33,048 bases of DNA from Chthoniobacterales bacterium. GTDB lineage: Bacteria > Verrucomicrobiota > Verrucomicrobiia > Chthoniobacterales > UBA10450. A model generated the notes under the pieces. That model was not told the DNA's origin and made no database searches. It worked only from the letters and a program-made list of their open reading frames with translations. The stretch spans positions 1 through 33,048 of the forward strand of contig JACCZO010000303.1 of the NCBI GenBank assembly GCA_013695925.1, written 5' to 3'. The position numbers and the translations under genes are program-made. Below, piece after piece: positions 7,599-15,165 of the stretch (the first letter of the stretch is position 1; each line of letters opens with the position of its first letter).

Positions 7599-8357
7599 TT
7601 ACTTTTCTTTATCGGGGATGCGCTCATACAACGGAATTCCGAGTTTTTCTTCGAGAAATTTCAGGCGAGTGAGCAGGGTGGGCAAACGTTCGTGCTCGCC
7701 CAGGTCGTAAAGGCGGCGGAGCGCCTCGTAGGCTTCGCGTTCGTGGCCGGGCGCGAAAGAGAGCTCGTAAGCGGCGAAACGGTTGTCGTATTCGGCCGCT
7801 CCCGGAAGAGCCGCAGCACGCGCGTAACAGGTGGCGGCGGCGGCGTGATTCTGCAGTTTTTCTTTGTAAAGTCGGGCGAGCGACTCATAGAGCTGCGGCC
7901 GGTCCGGATTGTTCTTGATCCCGCGCTCCAGAAAATCTTTTCCCAGATCGATGTATTCGCGCTGCGCCTTGCGCCGCACCAAGTCGTTAGGCAAGGCTTC
8001 GTCGTGGAGCGCGGCGACGCTCGCGTTCCAGGCCATGTGCCAGGCGGCCATGTCCCAGAAAAGAACCGAGCGCGGCTGGAGCGTGGTCGCTTGCCGAAAG
8101 AGAAGCAGGACCCGGCCCCACTCCGTTCGTTCCCAGGCGACGTGCGCCTGGATGAAAACAACGTCGGCGACGAGCGAACGAAATCCGCTCAAGGCAGCGA
8201 GAAATCCGAGCTGCCCAATCTGTTCGCGCAGATCGAGCCCGAGCCTGGCCTGGTGGAAATAGGCGCTCCGGTGCTGTTCCGTGAGGCTGCTCTCGATCGG
8301 CAGGCGAAGCCCGCCGAAAAGAAGCAAGAGCGCGCCGATGATGACTCCGCGAATCAT
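7599..8357 (-). CDS. TPR-type membrane-anchored protein of unknown function
   Basis: 252 residues with an N-terminal hydrophobic anchor (MIRGVIIGALLLLFGGLRL). The rest is helical with TPR-like spacing, e.g. AAWHMAWNAS, FLERGIKNNPDRPQLYESLARLYKEK and AYEALRRLYDLGEHERL. TPR arrays mediate protein-protein contacts; this one probably faces the periplasm. A longer frame starts at 8417, but the ATG at 8357 overlaps the permease stop as ATGA, the same coupling used elsewhere in the cluster. The partner is probably the ABC transporter (inference from adjacency). I do not recognise a named family. Confidence 0.75.
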   Translation of the reverse strand: MIRGVIIGALLLLFGGLRLPIESSLTEQHRSAYFHQARLGLDLREQIGQLGFLAALSGFRSLVADVVFIQAHVAWERTEWGRVLLLFRQATTLQPRSVLFWDMAAWHMAWNASVAALHDEALPNDLVRRKAQREYIDLGKDFLERGIKNNPDRPQLYESLARLYKEKLQNHAAAATCYARAAALPGAAEYDNRFAAYELSFAPGHEREAYEALRRLYDLGEHERLPTLLTRLKFLEEKLGIPLYERIPDKEK

Positions 8358-9241
8358 AACGCTTTCCCGTGAAACGAAACCCAGGCGAAGAAGAGGTAGA
8401 CCGAGGTGTAGACGCAACCGAGAACCGCCGTCTGGGCAAAGAGGCCAGGCGGAATGGCAGTGCCGGCGACGATGTCGTCGACCAAATTAAAAAGCTGGAG
8501 ATCGGGAAAGGCGAGGGCGACGAGGGCGAGGAAGGTTTTGGCCAGCCAGCCGCCGCCATGTTCCTGCAGCCAGTATTCGCGGGCCGTCGCCTGAAGGTGG
8601 CCGATGAAATAAATGAAAACCATCACCACGATCGTAAAGATATTCGAGGAGGCGAAGGTGGAAATGAAGAGGGTGAGGGCCGCGAGGAGGGCGGCCTTGA
8701 GATAAATAATGACGATGCCGGGGAGAAGGTTGGCGTTGAAGGCCGACTCCTCCAGGCTGCGAATCGCGGCCTGCACCTGCTCGGGGCGGAGCCCCGCCGT
8801 CTCGCGCAGGGTTTCGCTCATCAGCATCTGCTCCCTAACGAAAAGGAGGGCGAGGAAAAGGGCGCTCATCGCCAGGATACTGAGACCAAGCAGGAGAAGA
8901 ACGCCGGCCAATTTGCCGATCAGGTATTCGTAACGAGGCACCGGTTTGGCCAGGATGGTGTAGATGGTGCGATCCTCGAGATCGCGCGGGAGGAGCTGGG
9001 CGGTGGCGACGATCGCGAGGAGCGAGGTGAAGATGCTCATCGCCCCTAACGAGACATCTTTCAGGACCTGGAATTCCTGCTGGAAGCTAAGCCGCGCCAT
9101 GAAGAGCGAGTTGCCGATCAGGAGCAGGGCGAAGATGAGCAGAAAATAAAAAACCTTCAGCCTGACGAGTTCGGTGAAAGTGTTGCCGGTGAGGGCGGCA
9201 ATCCGGCCGAGCGAAAACGAACGATGTTGGAGTTCGGCCAT
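8354..9241 (-). CDS. ABC-2 type transporter permease
   Basis: 295 residues and about six hydrophobic segments, e.g. VFYFLLIFALLLIG, LGAMSIFTSLLAIVATAQ, LAGVLLLLGLSILAMSALFLALLFV, AALLAALTLFISTFAS and FTIVVMVFIYFIGHL. The pattern LLPRDLEDRTIYTILAKPVPRYEYLIGK is typical of ABC-2/NosY-like membrane subunits that pair with a separate ATPase. A large soluble loop lies between segments near residues 125-165. The ATG at 9241 is 4 bases past the ATPase stop; the frame open upstream is a shadow of the ATPase gene. The exported substrate is unknown. Confidence 0.88.
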   Translation of the reverse strand: MAELQHRSFSLGRIAALTGNTFTELVRLKVFYFLLIFALLLIGNSLFMARLSFQQEFQVLKDVSLGAMSIFTSLLAIVATAQLLPRDLEDRTIYTILAKPVPRYEYLIGKLAGVLLLLGLSILAMSALFLALLFVREQMLMSETLRETAGLRPEQVQAAIRSLEESAFNANLLPGIVIIYLKAALLAALTLFISTFASSNIFTIVVMVFIYFIGHLQATAREYWLQEHGGGWLAKTFLALVALAFPDLQLFNLVDDIVAGTAIPPGLFAQTAVLGCVYTSVYLFFAWVSFHGKAL

Positions 9242-9245
9242 CGCG

Positions 9246-10109
9246 CTAGGAATCTCGCGGCGCGGGGGAGGTTTTCGTTGCCTCCAGGAACAAGCCCTCG
9301 AGCGTGGTCTGCGGCCGGCGCTGTTCGACGAGGCGCGTCTTGGTTTGGTCGAGAAGGGCTGAGATCTGCCCGAGAACCTCGGGAGTGGCGTTTTCCAGGA
9401 TGAGCTCGGTTTGATTTTCGATCGCGAGCAAATCCTCGACCCGGCCTTCCCGCACCAGGACACCGTTCGCCAGGATTCCGACCCGGTCGCAGATTTCCTG
9501 GACCTGCGCGAGCAGGTGGGAGGAAAGCAGCACGGTAATGCCCCGCCGTTTCAGATCGAGAATCAGGTCGCGAATCTCACGCGACCCGGCCGGATCGACT
9601 CCGGCGGTCGGTTCGTCCAGCACGACGAGTTTTGGCTCCTGGATGAGTGCCTGGGCCAGCCCGATGCGCTGCAGCATGCCTTTGGAGTAACCGCCGAGCC
9701 GGCGGTCGCTCGCCTCCTCCAGACTAACGAGAGCGAGCAATTCGTCCGTTCGCGCCTGCAGCTTCTTTCCGCGCAGACCGCAGAGCTTCCCGTAGAAACG
9801 GAGCGTCTCCGCGCCGGTCAAGTATTTGTAAAAGTATGGATTTTCCGGTAGGAACCCGACCGCTTCCCGGCTCCCGACCTCGCGGCTGTCGCGGCCGAAA
9901 ATTTTGGTCGTGCCAGCGCTGGCGGTGACAAGGCCAAGAATGATCTTCAAGGTCGTGCTTTTGCCCGATCCGTTAGGCCCGAGCAGGCCGTAAACCTGGC
10001 CGGGTGCGACCTCCAGGTTTAGCCCTCGGACCGCGACCAATTTCGTGCGGCGAAAGGGAATCGGGAAAACCTTTGTCAGGTTTTGCACCGTGACGGCCGG
10101 CTCAGTCAT
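9246..10109 (-). CDS. ABC transporter ATP-binding protein
   Basis: 287 residues. Walker A GPNGSGKST at 44-52, Q-loop region FLPENPYFYKYLTG, signature GYSKGM, Walker B LVVLDEPTAG and H-switch LLSSHL. It belongs to the ABC-2 exporter ATPase group (NatA/CcmA/NosF-like) and energises the adjacent permease. The C-terminal ~70 residues (RVEDLLAIENQTELILENATPEV onward) resemble the regulatory tail common in this group. Start and stop overlap its neighbours: ATGA with acyP upstream, 4 bases to the permease downstream. The Walker A is encoded with a CGTTAGGC-type word (9970-9978). Confidence 0.94.
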   Translation of the reverse strand: MTEPAVTVQNLTKVFPIPFRRTKLVAVRGLNLEVAPGQVYGLLGPNGSGKSTTLKIILGLVTASAGTTKIFGRDSREVGSREAVGFLPENPYFYKYLTGAETLRFYGKLCGLRGKKLQARTDELLALVSLEEASDRRLGGYSKGMLQRIGLAQALIQEPKLVVLDEPTAGVDPAGSREIRDLILDLKRRGITVLLSSHLLAQVQEICDRVGILANGVLVREGRVEDLLAIENQTELILENATPEVLGQISALLDQTKTRLVEQRRPQTTLEGLFLEATKTSPAPRDS

Positions 10110-10378
10110 TGATGAATTTCGAAGCCGCGCGCCGCGACGACCTCCGGCAGGATGGATTCCGTTTGTTGGCGAATGTGCGCGCGCAATTCACTCTGCACGA
10201 TCGCCTCGAGGAAAGCGCGCACTTCCGTTTCCTCCCCGCTCGCCCGCAACTCGACGCGGCCATCGGGCAGATTGCGCACCCAGCCGACGACATCGAAACC
10301 CTTGGCCGTTTGTTTAACCGACCAGCGAAAGCCAACGCCGTGGACGTTGCCCTCGTAGAAAATCTGCAATGAAATCAT
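10106..10378 (-). CDS. acyP: Acylphosphatase
   Basis: 90 residues, the family's normal size. It hydrolyses acyl phosphates such as acetyl phosphate or 1,3-bisphosphoglycerate. The phosphate-binding loop NVHGVGFRW carries the essential Arg18, and GWVRNLPDGRVE the essential Asn36; AFLEAI follows. It is the first gene of the tight minus-strand cluster and overlaps the ABC ATPase start by 4 bases (ATGA), so the two are probably translated together. Why acylphosphatase is tied to an exporter is not evident. Confidence 0.93.
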   Translation of the reverse strand: MISLQIFYEGNVHGVGFRWSVKQTAKGFDVVGWVRNLPDGRVELRASGEETEVRAFLEAIVQSELRAHIRQQTESILPEVVAARGFEIHQ

Positions 10379-10514
10379 GGCGCGGTGGCGGCGAAAGGCA
10401 GCAGCTTGCGCGAGAGATGACTCGACGCACGAGCGGTATTTATCTCAAAGCCGCGTGCGGGCGCAAGCTTATCGCCGCAAGGATGGGACCTGACCGACGA
10501 GCGCAAGAAAACGG

Positions 10515-11000
10515 CTAATTATCAGGCAGCGGCGCCGGCTCGTAGCGGAAATCCGTGGCAGGGGTCATTTCCGGGAGCGGCTCGGGCGGCGCGATCAAGC
10601 GCGGATCATTGGAGTCGAGCCCGAATTGTTCGCCTTCTTCGCTGTGGCTGGCGACGATTGGGGTCGTCAGGTCGGGCGGCGGGGCCAGCTTTTCCGCCAC
10701 GAGAGTCGGCGGGGCGGGACGGATGTCTTCGCTCGCGACGTAGCCGCTTTCGCCATCCTGCAATTTTACTTTCACGTAACCAAACGAGGGCTGGATGACT
10801 TGCATGATCGAGTCGTGCGGCAATTGCATATCGGGTCCGTAACCCTGCTGCGGTCCGTAGCGATAGAAGGGCGTCTGGATGGCCGCGACCGCATACCAGT
10901 TATCGGTCCCGCCCGAAGAAACTTTCGGCTTGCCGGAAGAGGCGCAACCGACCGCGAGCAGGGCCGCCGCGGCGCATGGGAGGAGGTGACGCGTTTTCAT
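10515..11000 (-). CDS. Lipoprotein with SH3-like region
   Basis: 161 residues. A lipoprotein signal runs MKTRHLLPCAAAALLAVGC with Cys19 in AVGC. Residues about 38-95 (NWYAVAAIQTPFYRYG, SIMQVIQPSFGYVKVKLQDGESGYVASEDI) look like a bacterial SH3-type barrel. The C-terminal third is proline-rich and disordered (APPTLVAEKLAPPPDL, PPEPLPEM). Such lipoproteins may bind peptidoglycan; the role here is unknown. The ATG at 11000 overlaps the upstream stop as ATGA; a frame extension upstream of it is not needed. Last gene of a three-gene exported-protein operon. Confidence 0.78.
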   Translation of the reverse strand: MKTRHLLPCAAAALLAVGCASSGKPKVSSGGTDNWYAVAAIQTPFYRYGPQQGYGPDMQLPHDSIMQVIQPSFGYVKVKLQDGESGYVASEDIRPAPPTLVAEKLAPPPDLTTPIVASHSEEGEQFGLDSNDPRLIAPPEPLPEMTPATDFRYEPAPLPDN

Positions 11001-11434
11001 TTGTAGCTGTAAACGAAACAAACGCCCGCCGGCTCGCCCTCGTCCAGCGTGACTCTCACAAAATATTCGCCGCTATTGCCCACGGCTACTCCGGTAGCCG
11101 CTTTCGTGCCGGAGTTGAATTTTTCTCCAGCGACCGGGGCGCCTTTTTCATCGAACAGCTCGACTGCTAGCTTTTTCGCCTTGTCGGTCGCCCCGGCGGA
11201 AAACCAATACTCGTTTCCGGCATAAAGATTGACTGCGATCACCTTGCTCTCGCCGCGGGCGAGGGTGCCGGTCCAATGTCCATCCCGAAGTTTAAAGCCG
11301 TCGTTCGCAAAAGCGCCGGCCAGTTCCAAGGCCACCGCGCGGGCGGACACTTCCTGGTCAGTCTCGGCCAGAGCGCGACCGCCAAGCGCGATCCCGAGCA
11401 ACATCGTTAAGCAAAAAGAAGCGAGGCGGCGCAT
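10997..11434 (-). CDS. Secreted protein of unknown function
   Basis: 145 residues. Signal peptide MRRLASFCLTMLLGIALGGRALA, likely cleaved after ALA. The mature part is beta-rich (HWTGTLARGESKVIAVNLYAGNEYWFSAGA, NSGEYFVRVTLDEGEPAGVCFVYSYK), resembling pre-peptidase C-terminal (PPC)-like beta sandwiches, but I would not assign that firmly. A TTG at 11440 would also be in frame and overlap the upstream stop (TTGA); the ATG at 11434 is preferred because it starts the signal peptide. It is probably co-translated with its two neighbours. Confidence 0.7.
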   Translation of the reverse strand: MRRLASFCLTMLLGIALGGRALAETDQEVSARAVALELAGAFANDGFKLRDGHWTGTLARGESKVIAVNLYAGNEYWFSAGATDKAKKLAVELFDEKGAPVAGEKFNSGTKAATGVAVGNSGEYFVRVTLDEGEPAGVCFVYSYK

Positions 11435-11436
11435 GG

Positions 11437-12285
11437 TCAATCCTTTTTCTGAATCTCGCCCATGAGGTGGTCGACCCGCTCGCTCAGCTGCCCGACCTCG
11501 GCGGCCGAAAGCGGCTGCCCAAAGGGTTTCGCGACGATTTGTTCGATCGATTGCAGCTGTTTGTTGACGCTGCTAACCAGCAGATCCTTCTGCATTTCAG
11601 GCGAGGTCTGACCGATCTTCGAGCGAATGAAACGAAGCAGCTCGGGCTGGCGCAGGATCTGGCCGAGCCGTTCATCGTAGCTTTTTGCCACTACGCCGCT
11701 CACCACCTGGGTGCCGCGGATCCAGCCACCCAGACTAACGAGGATAACCAGGTCCTGATCGCGATGCGATTGCATGGAAGCTTTCACTTCGTTTTGGGTC
11801 GCCTCCAGCTCCTCCTGGAGTGTGCTCCACTCATCGTTCTCGGCGAATTGGTTGATGCTGTTGCCGCGGGCCAGGATGTTTTCGCTCACCCCGAGCGCCT
11901 TGGCCAGCTTCACGACATCGCCGCCGATGTTCTTCACCTGCTGCGTATCTTGGGCTTCGATCGCGATGAACCCGTCGGCGATGAGACCGCCGAGGTTGAG
12001 CGCGATCTGGGCGCGAGTCTTGTAATTCATCGCGATCGGACCACGGTAGCGCGACGCCCAATCGGGTTTAGCTGGCTTGCCCAGGGCGGTAAAAAGTTCG
12101 CCCGGCGTGGGGATGGTGACGGAGTCGGTCTTGATTGCCTGGCTCATTTCCGCCGCGGAGAGCGCGGCGCCCGTCGTGCTCGGGGCGACCGTCGTGTTGG
12201 CGGGTGACGACGCCGGCTTGGGCGTGGCCAAGCCTTGGCTGACCAGCAGGCAGAAAATCAGGGCGCTCCCGGTTTGAAAAAACAC
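11437..12285 (-). CDS. Exported helical protein of unknown function
   Basis: 282 residues, GTG start. The N-terminus has a signal-like segment (GSALIFCLLVSQGLATP), then a Ser/Thr/Pro/Ala-rich linker. From about residue 60 it is mostly helical (ALNLGGLIADGFIAIEAQD, VKLAKALGVSENILARG, LQEELEATQNEVKASM, coiled-coil-like). A short hydrophobic stretch DLVILVSLGGWIRGT lies mid-protein. The C-terminus (VNKQLQSIEQIV, LSERVDHLMGEIQ) is again helical. I do not recognise a family. It is the first gene of the three-gene exported operon. Confidence 0.7.
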   Translation of the reverse strand: MFFQTGSALIFCLLVSQGLATPKPASSPANTTVAPSTTGAALSAAEMSQAIKTDSVTIPTPGELFTALGKPAKPDWASRYRGPIAMNYKTRAQIALNLGGLIADGFIAIEAQDTQQVKNIGGDVVKLAKALGVSENILARGNSINQFAENDEWSTLQEELEATQNEVKASMQSHRDQDLVILVSLGGWIRGTQVVSGVVAKSYDERLGQILRQPELLRFIRSKIGQTSPEMQKDLLVSSVNKQLQSIEQIVAKPFGQPLSAAEVGQLSERVDHLMGEIQKKD

Positions 12286-12394
12286 GACGCCAGATTAGCC
12301 AGCCCCGTCGGCAATGCCAACGCGAAATCTTTCGCGGTTTCGATGGAGCGCATCACCGTTCTTGTCTTCGCCGCCCATTTCGGGGAAGAGGGCC

Positions 12395-12872
12395 GGCGCG
12401 AATCTGCACGGCGCCACTGCCGGTGCCTGAGCCAGTCCTGTTATTAACCATAAGCGCGCCCCCCTCCACTTGGGTGCCCCCGGTGTAGAGGTTGCCGTCG
12501 TCAGGATCAGCTTGCCGTCCCGGTTTTAGTCAGTGAGCCAGCGCCATCAATTGTACCGGAAAACGTTGGGCTTAGGTTGGTGATACCCGCGGTCAAGTTG
12601 TTAGCCCCAAGCTGTACAAGGCCGTTTCCTTCAATCGAGCCAACTGTCACGCCCGGAGCGTTGTCAGCGGTAATGTCCAGGCTGCCACTGCCGAAGACCT
12701 CGATCCGTGCAGAGTCGCCCATCGGATCATCAAAGAACTTGATCAATCCGAACGGATCGGCGATCAGCGTCGCATTACCAGCGGTCGTCAGCAGCGGGAG
12801 CGTGAGCCACTGCGCAACAATTGAATGAGCCGGCCGAAGACCGGTAATTAGTGGATGGAATGTTTCCATCAT
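12395..12872 (-). pseudogene. Broken autotransporter-associated beta-strand repeat gene
   Basis: The first frame, 12872 to 12507, opens with a signal region (METFHPLITGLRP..SIVAQ) like those of kelch genes B and C. Then come beta-helix-type segments: GSGSLDITADNAPGV, GLVQLGANNLTAGI, FSGTIDGAGSLTKTG. After a one-base loss near 12512 the frame hits a stop. The next frames continue the canonical passenger repeat (KLILT, then after a second one-base loss NLYTGGTQVEGGALMVNN and TGSGTGSGAVQI) down to about 12395, where similarity stops abruptly. No barrel domain follows. It is therefore a truncated, at least twice-frameshifted remnant of a secreted adhesin-like protein. Confidence 0.72.
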
Positions 12873-12993
12873 TCTGGTTCGTAATTTTCTCCTGCTCCAG
12901 ATGCTTGTTCTTAATGATTGTTTTGTTCGTTAGGCATCGGTGTGGGAATTTTGATCGTAAAGTTCTCGCCGTCCGTCTCTCGAAGGGACCTAA

Positions 12994-13159
12994 GAGGGCG
13001 TCTAAAAAGTCGGGCTCCGGACGGAAGTCAGGCTTCCAGCCTGACTTGGCAGGCGGGCATCTTGCCTGCCTAATGCGATGCGACGGGCTGGAAGCCCGTG
13101 GGCCGAGTCAGGCAAGATGCCCGACTTCCGCTGCCGCTCCGCCTTTTTTAGACGCCCTC
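12994..13159. mobile_element. MITE-like element, 166 bp, with terminal inverted repeats
   Basis: The ends are inverted copies of GAGGGCGTCTAAAAA (15 of 15), flanked on both sides by TAA (12991-12993 and 13160-13162), consistent with a 3-bp target duplication. No transposase is encoded. The interior is made of nested palindromes, e.g. GTCAGGCTTCCAGCCTGAC, GGCAGG..CCTGCC and CGGGCTGGAAGCCCG, so the whole can fold strongly. Ends and TNA-type target resemble some IS5-group elements (family knowledge from memory, not checked). It lies between short ORF E and the broken autotransporter gene. Confidence 0.7.
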
Positions 13160-13174
13160 TAAGACATTTTCTTT

Positions 13175-13303
13175 TCATTTCCATCCAAAAGGAAAAGGCG
13201 GCCGGAATTGCAAAAAAAGTACGAAAAGCCCAAACAAGTTAGCGTGCGGCGCGCGAAAAGGCGGCAGAATTCCGGCCATAAACGCGACCAGAAACCTTTT
13301 CAT
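13175..13303 (-). CDS. Short leader ORF E (MKRFLVA family)
   Basis: 42 codons beginning MKRFLVAFMAGILPPF and ending FPFGWK. A good ribosome site (CGGGGGTC) lies about 10 bases before the ATG. The first 13 residues match those of three other short ORFs in this array, M(K/N)RFLVAxxAGIL, with mostly third-base differences, which argues it is translated. Charge followed by a hydrophobic run looks like a signal peptide or membrane leader; after residue 15 the copies diverge. It precedes the broken autotransporter gene and is separated from it by the MITE. Confidence 0.5.
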   Translation of the reverse strand: MKRFLVAFMAGILPPFRAPHANLFGLFVLFLQFRPPFPFGWK

Positions 13304-13508
13304 ATTTTGGACCCCCGATTAACCGGAGCCTCTCTCGACAAGGCCGGCGCGATCCACCATCTGAAGCGGGTCGGGAATATCTAGCGAAGCTGGGGTAAAC
13401 CCCGATTAAGCCCGCTCGCCCGGGATGGTGTCGAGCAATTATTTTAGAAATTTTCTTAGGCTGCCAGGAGGTCGGATGGACGACCTGCTGGCGAAGATAG
13501 CCTATCTC
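13304..13508 (-). promoter_or_regulatory. Conserved structured leader E (candidate cis-regulatory RNA)
   Basis: About 205 bases between the kelch A stop and short ORF E, aligning along its length with leaders A and B. On the minus strand it has four local helices. (1) CCAGCAGGTCG / CGACCTCCTGG, 13464-13491, just after the kelch stop. (2) GGGG-TTTA-CCCC, 13392-13403. (3) An ACC..GGT hairpin around GCTTCAGA. (4) CTCCG-GTTAAT-CGGGG, 13312-13328, which masks the ribosome site of the short ORF. The ligand or factor, if any, is unknown. Confidence 0.5.
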
Positions 13509-14930
13509 TTATTGACCACTGCCGGGGACTTTGACCTTCACTTCGTTCGAGCAGGTGCCCGTGTCTGTCTCGCAGACTTGATAGGTGTGGACTTCCCTGG
13601 GCCCGGTGCCGAGGTGGTCCTGAGCGCGGCCGTCGTCAGAGGGCGTATGGATTACCACACCGTCACGCAGGACGTTTATGCTGCCGCCATCCGCCGGGGA
13701 CCACTCAAGGGCGACGAAACGTTTGCCATGTTCCCGACGGACCTTTGCGGAGAGCGTGAGTTCGCCACCCCCGTTGCTTGTGTAGAGTTCCGCGCTCGCG
13801 AGATGGCCGGTGTCGTTATATCCTCCAGCGACGAGCACCTGGCCGTTTGGCAGCAGCGTCGCGGGTCCACCGCGCGCGCGCGCGGCGGCCATGCTGCCCG
13901 TCGCGGTCCACAGTCCGGTCGCCGGATCATAGAGTTCCGCGCTCGCGAGATAGCCGCCGTCCCATCCCCCAGCGACAAGCACCTGGCCGTTGGGCAGGAG
14001 CGTCGCGGTATGGAGTTCTCGCGCGGTAGTCATGCTGCCCGTCGCGGTCCACAGCCCGGTCGCCGGATCGTAGAGTTCCGCGCTCGCGAGAACGAATGGG
14101 CTGGTGCTAGTCCCCCCGCCTGTGACCAGCACCTGACCGTTGGGCAGGAGCGTCTCGGTATGCCACTCTCGCGCGGTGGCCATGCTGCCCGTCGCGGTCC
14201 ACAGCCCGGTCGCCGGATCATAGAGTTCCGCGCTCGCGAGATAGCCGCTGCCGTATCCCCCAGCGACGAGCACCTGCCCGTTGGGCAGAAGCGTCGCGGT
14301 ATGCGCCTCTCGCACGGTGGCCATGCTGCCCGTCGCGGTCCACAGCCCGGTCGCCGGATCATAGAGTTCCGCGCTCGCGAAGTTGCCGTTGCCGTTATTT
14401 CCCCCAGCGACGAGCACCTGGCCGTTGGACAGGAGCGTCGCGGTATGGAAGTATCGCGCGGTGGCCATGCTGCCCGTCGCGGTCCACAGCCCGGTCGCCG
14501 GATCATAGAGTTCCGCGCTCGCGAGATAGGCGTCGCCAACTCCCCCAGCGACGAGCACCTGGCCGTTGGACAGGAGCGTCGCGGTATGGAGGTATCGCGT
14601 GTTGGCCATGCTGCCCGTCGCGGTCCACAGCCCGGTCGCCGGATCATAGAGTTCCGCGCTCGCGAGAGTGCCGCTGAGGCCATATCCCCCAGCGACGAGC
14701 ACCTGGCCGTTGGACAGGAGCGTCGCGGTATGGCGGTTTCGCGCGGTGGCGAGGCTGCCCGTCGCCTCCCACGTGCCAGGTGTTTGCGCTGGCGCCTTCG
14801 TAACGATCGTTCCAGTTACAGATTGACTCAACCCAGCCAAAGCCGGGAGGAGGCCGACGGAGCAAAGAGCAAAACCGATTAAGAGGCGTGAATCGAAGAA
14901 GGCCGATCGAGAAGTGGCGTATGTTTTCAT
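13509..14930 (-). CDS. Secreted kelch-propeller protein A
   Basis: 473 residues. The signal peptide is in MKTYATSRSAFF..LLIGFALCSVGLLPALAG. Residues 52-385 are seven kelch repeats of about 48 residues with the pattern W-TATGSMATAR-x2-HTATLLPNGQVLVAGG-xn-ASAELYDPATGL, predicting a closed seven-bladed beta propeller. Residues 386-473 form a fibronectin-III-like domain (RFVALEWSPADGG, HTYQVCETDTGTCSNEV) ending PGSGQ. No PEP-CTERM or Por sorting tag is visible. The ATG at 14930 has AAGGAAA upstream. Its role is probably extracellular binding; galactose-oxidase-type activity cannot be claimed because no copper ligands are evident. Confidence 0.88.
   Translation of the reverse strand: MKTYATSRSAFFDSRLLIGFALCSVGLLPALAGLSQSVTGTIVTKAPAQTPGTWEATGSLATARNRHTATLLSNGQVLVAGGYGLSGTLASAELYDPATGLWTATGSMANTRYLHTATLLSNGQVLVAGGVGDAYLASAELYDPATGLWTATGSMATARYFHTATLLSNGQVLVAGGNNGNGNFASAELYDPATGLWTATGSMATVREAHTATLLPNGQVLVAGGYGSGYLASAELYDPATGLWTATGSMATAREWHTETLLPNGQVLVTGGGTSTSPFVLASAELYDPATGLWTATGSMTTARELHTATLLPNGQVLVAGGWDGGYLASAELYDPATGLWTATGSMAAARARGGPATLLPNGQVLVAGGYNDTGHLASAELYTSNGGGELTLSAKVRREHGKRFVALEWSPADGGSINVLRDGVVIHTPSDDGRAQDHLGTGPREVHTYQVCETDTGTCSNEVKVKVPGSGQ
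13776..14777 (-). repeat. Seven tandem kelch repeats of gene A (~141-153 bp units)
   Basis: The DNA unit is very uniform, with the plus-strand words GTCGCGGTCCACAGCCCGG and TAGAGTTCCGCGCTCGCGAG recurring every 141-153 bases. The high identity between units suggests recent internal duplication or gene conversion. The segments that vary are the loops between the GG of one strand and ASAELYDP. Confidence 0.85.
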
Positions 14931-14982
14931 AGAGGTTGTTTCCTTTGTGTTTGGATGTTCATGGCAGAGGCCGAAATCAGAG

Positions 14983-15165
14983 CTAAGGGTTGCGCGGCGG
15001 CGCATGTTGCCGCGTCACTTTCTTCCTACGGAGAAAGGTGCCCGAAGTTGCAAAAAAAGTGCGCGAAGTTGAGGAAAGACGACCTGGGTGAAGGCCAGAG
15101 GTTGCGCCCGGCACGCGCCAAGCGGCTAAAATTCCGGCGCTGGATGCGACCAAGAACCTTTTCAT
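14983..15165 (-). CDS. Short leader ORF A (MKRFLVA family)
   Basis: 60 codons starting MKRFLVASSAGILAAWR. The ribosome site CGGAGGTC lies about 9 bases before the ATG, inside the CTCCG-GTTAAT-CGGAG hairpin of leader A. After the conserved first 13 residues the sequence is basic and low in complexity (FLRRKKVTRQ). It ends 52 bases before kelch A and is in a different frame from it. It is either a regulatory leader peptide or a tiny secreted product; only the N-terminus appears constrained. Confidence 0.5.
   Translation of the reverse strand: MKRFLVASSAGILAAWRVPGATSGLHPGRLSSTSRTFFATSGTFLRRKKVTRQHAPPRNP

Noticed and set aside
6990..8372. 460-codon plus-strand frame opposite the metallophosphoesterase and TPR genes
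   Set aside because: Shadow frame; the minus strand encodes intact metal-site motifs and coupled start/stops.
13776..14777. Regular ~145-bp repeats considered as a CRISPR or satellite array
   Set aside because: Units are in-frame coding blades with no spacer/repeat dichotomy and no cas genes.
13425..14882. 485-codon plus-strand frame through kelch A, with repeated REYRA-like peptides
   Set aside because: The repetition is inherited from the kelch blades read on the wrong strand; the minus strand gives signal peptide, blades and tail.
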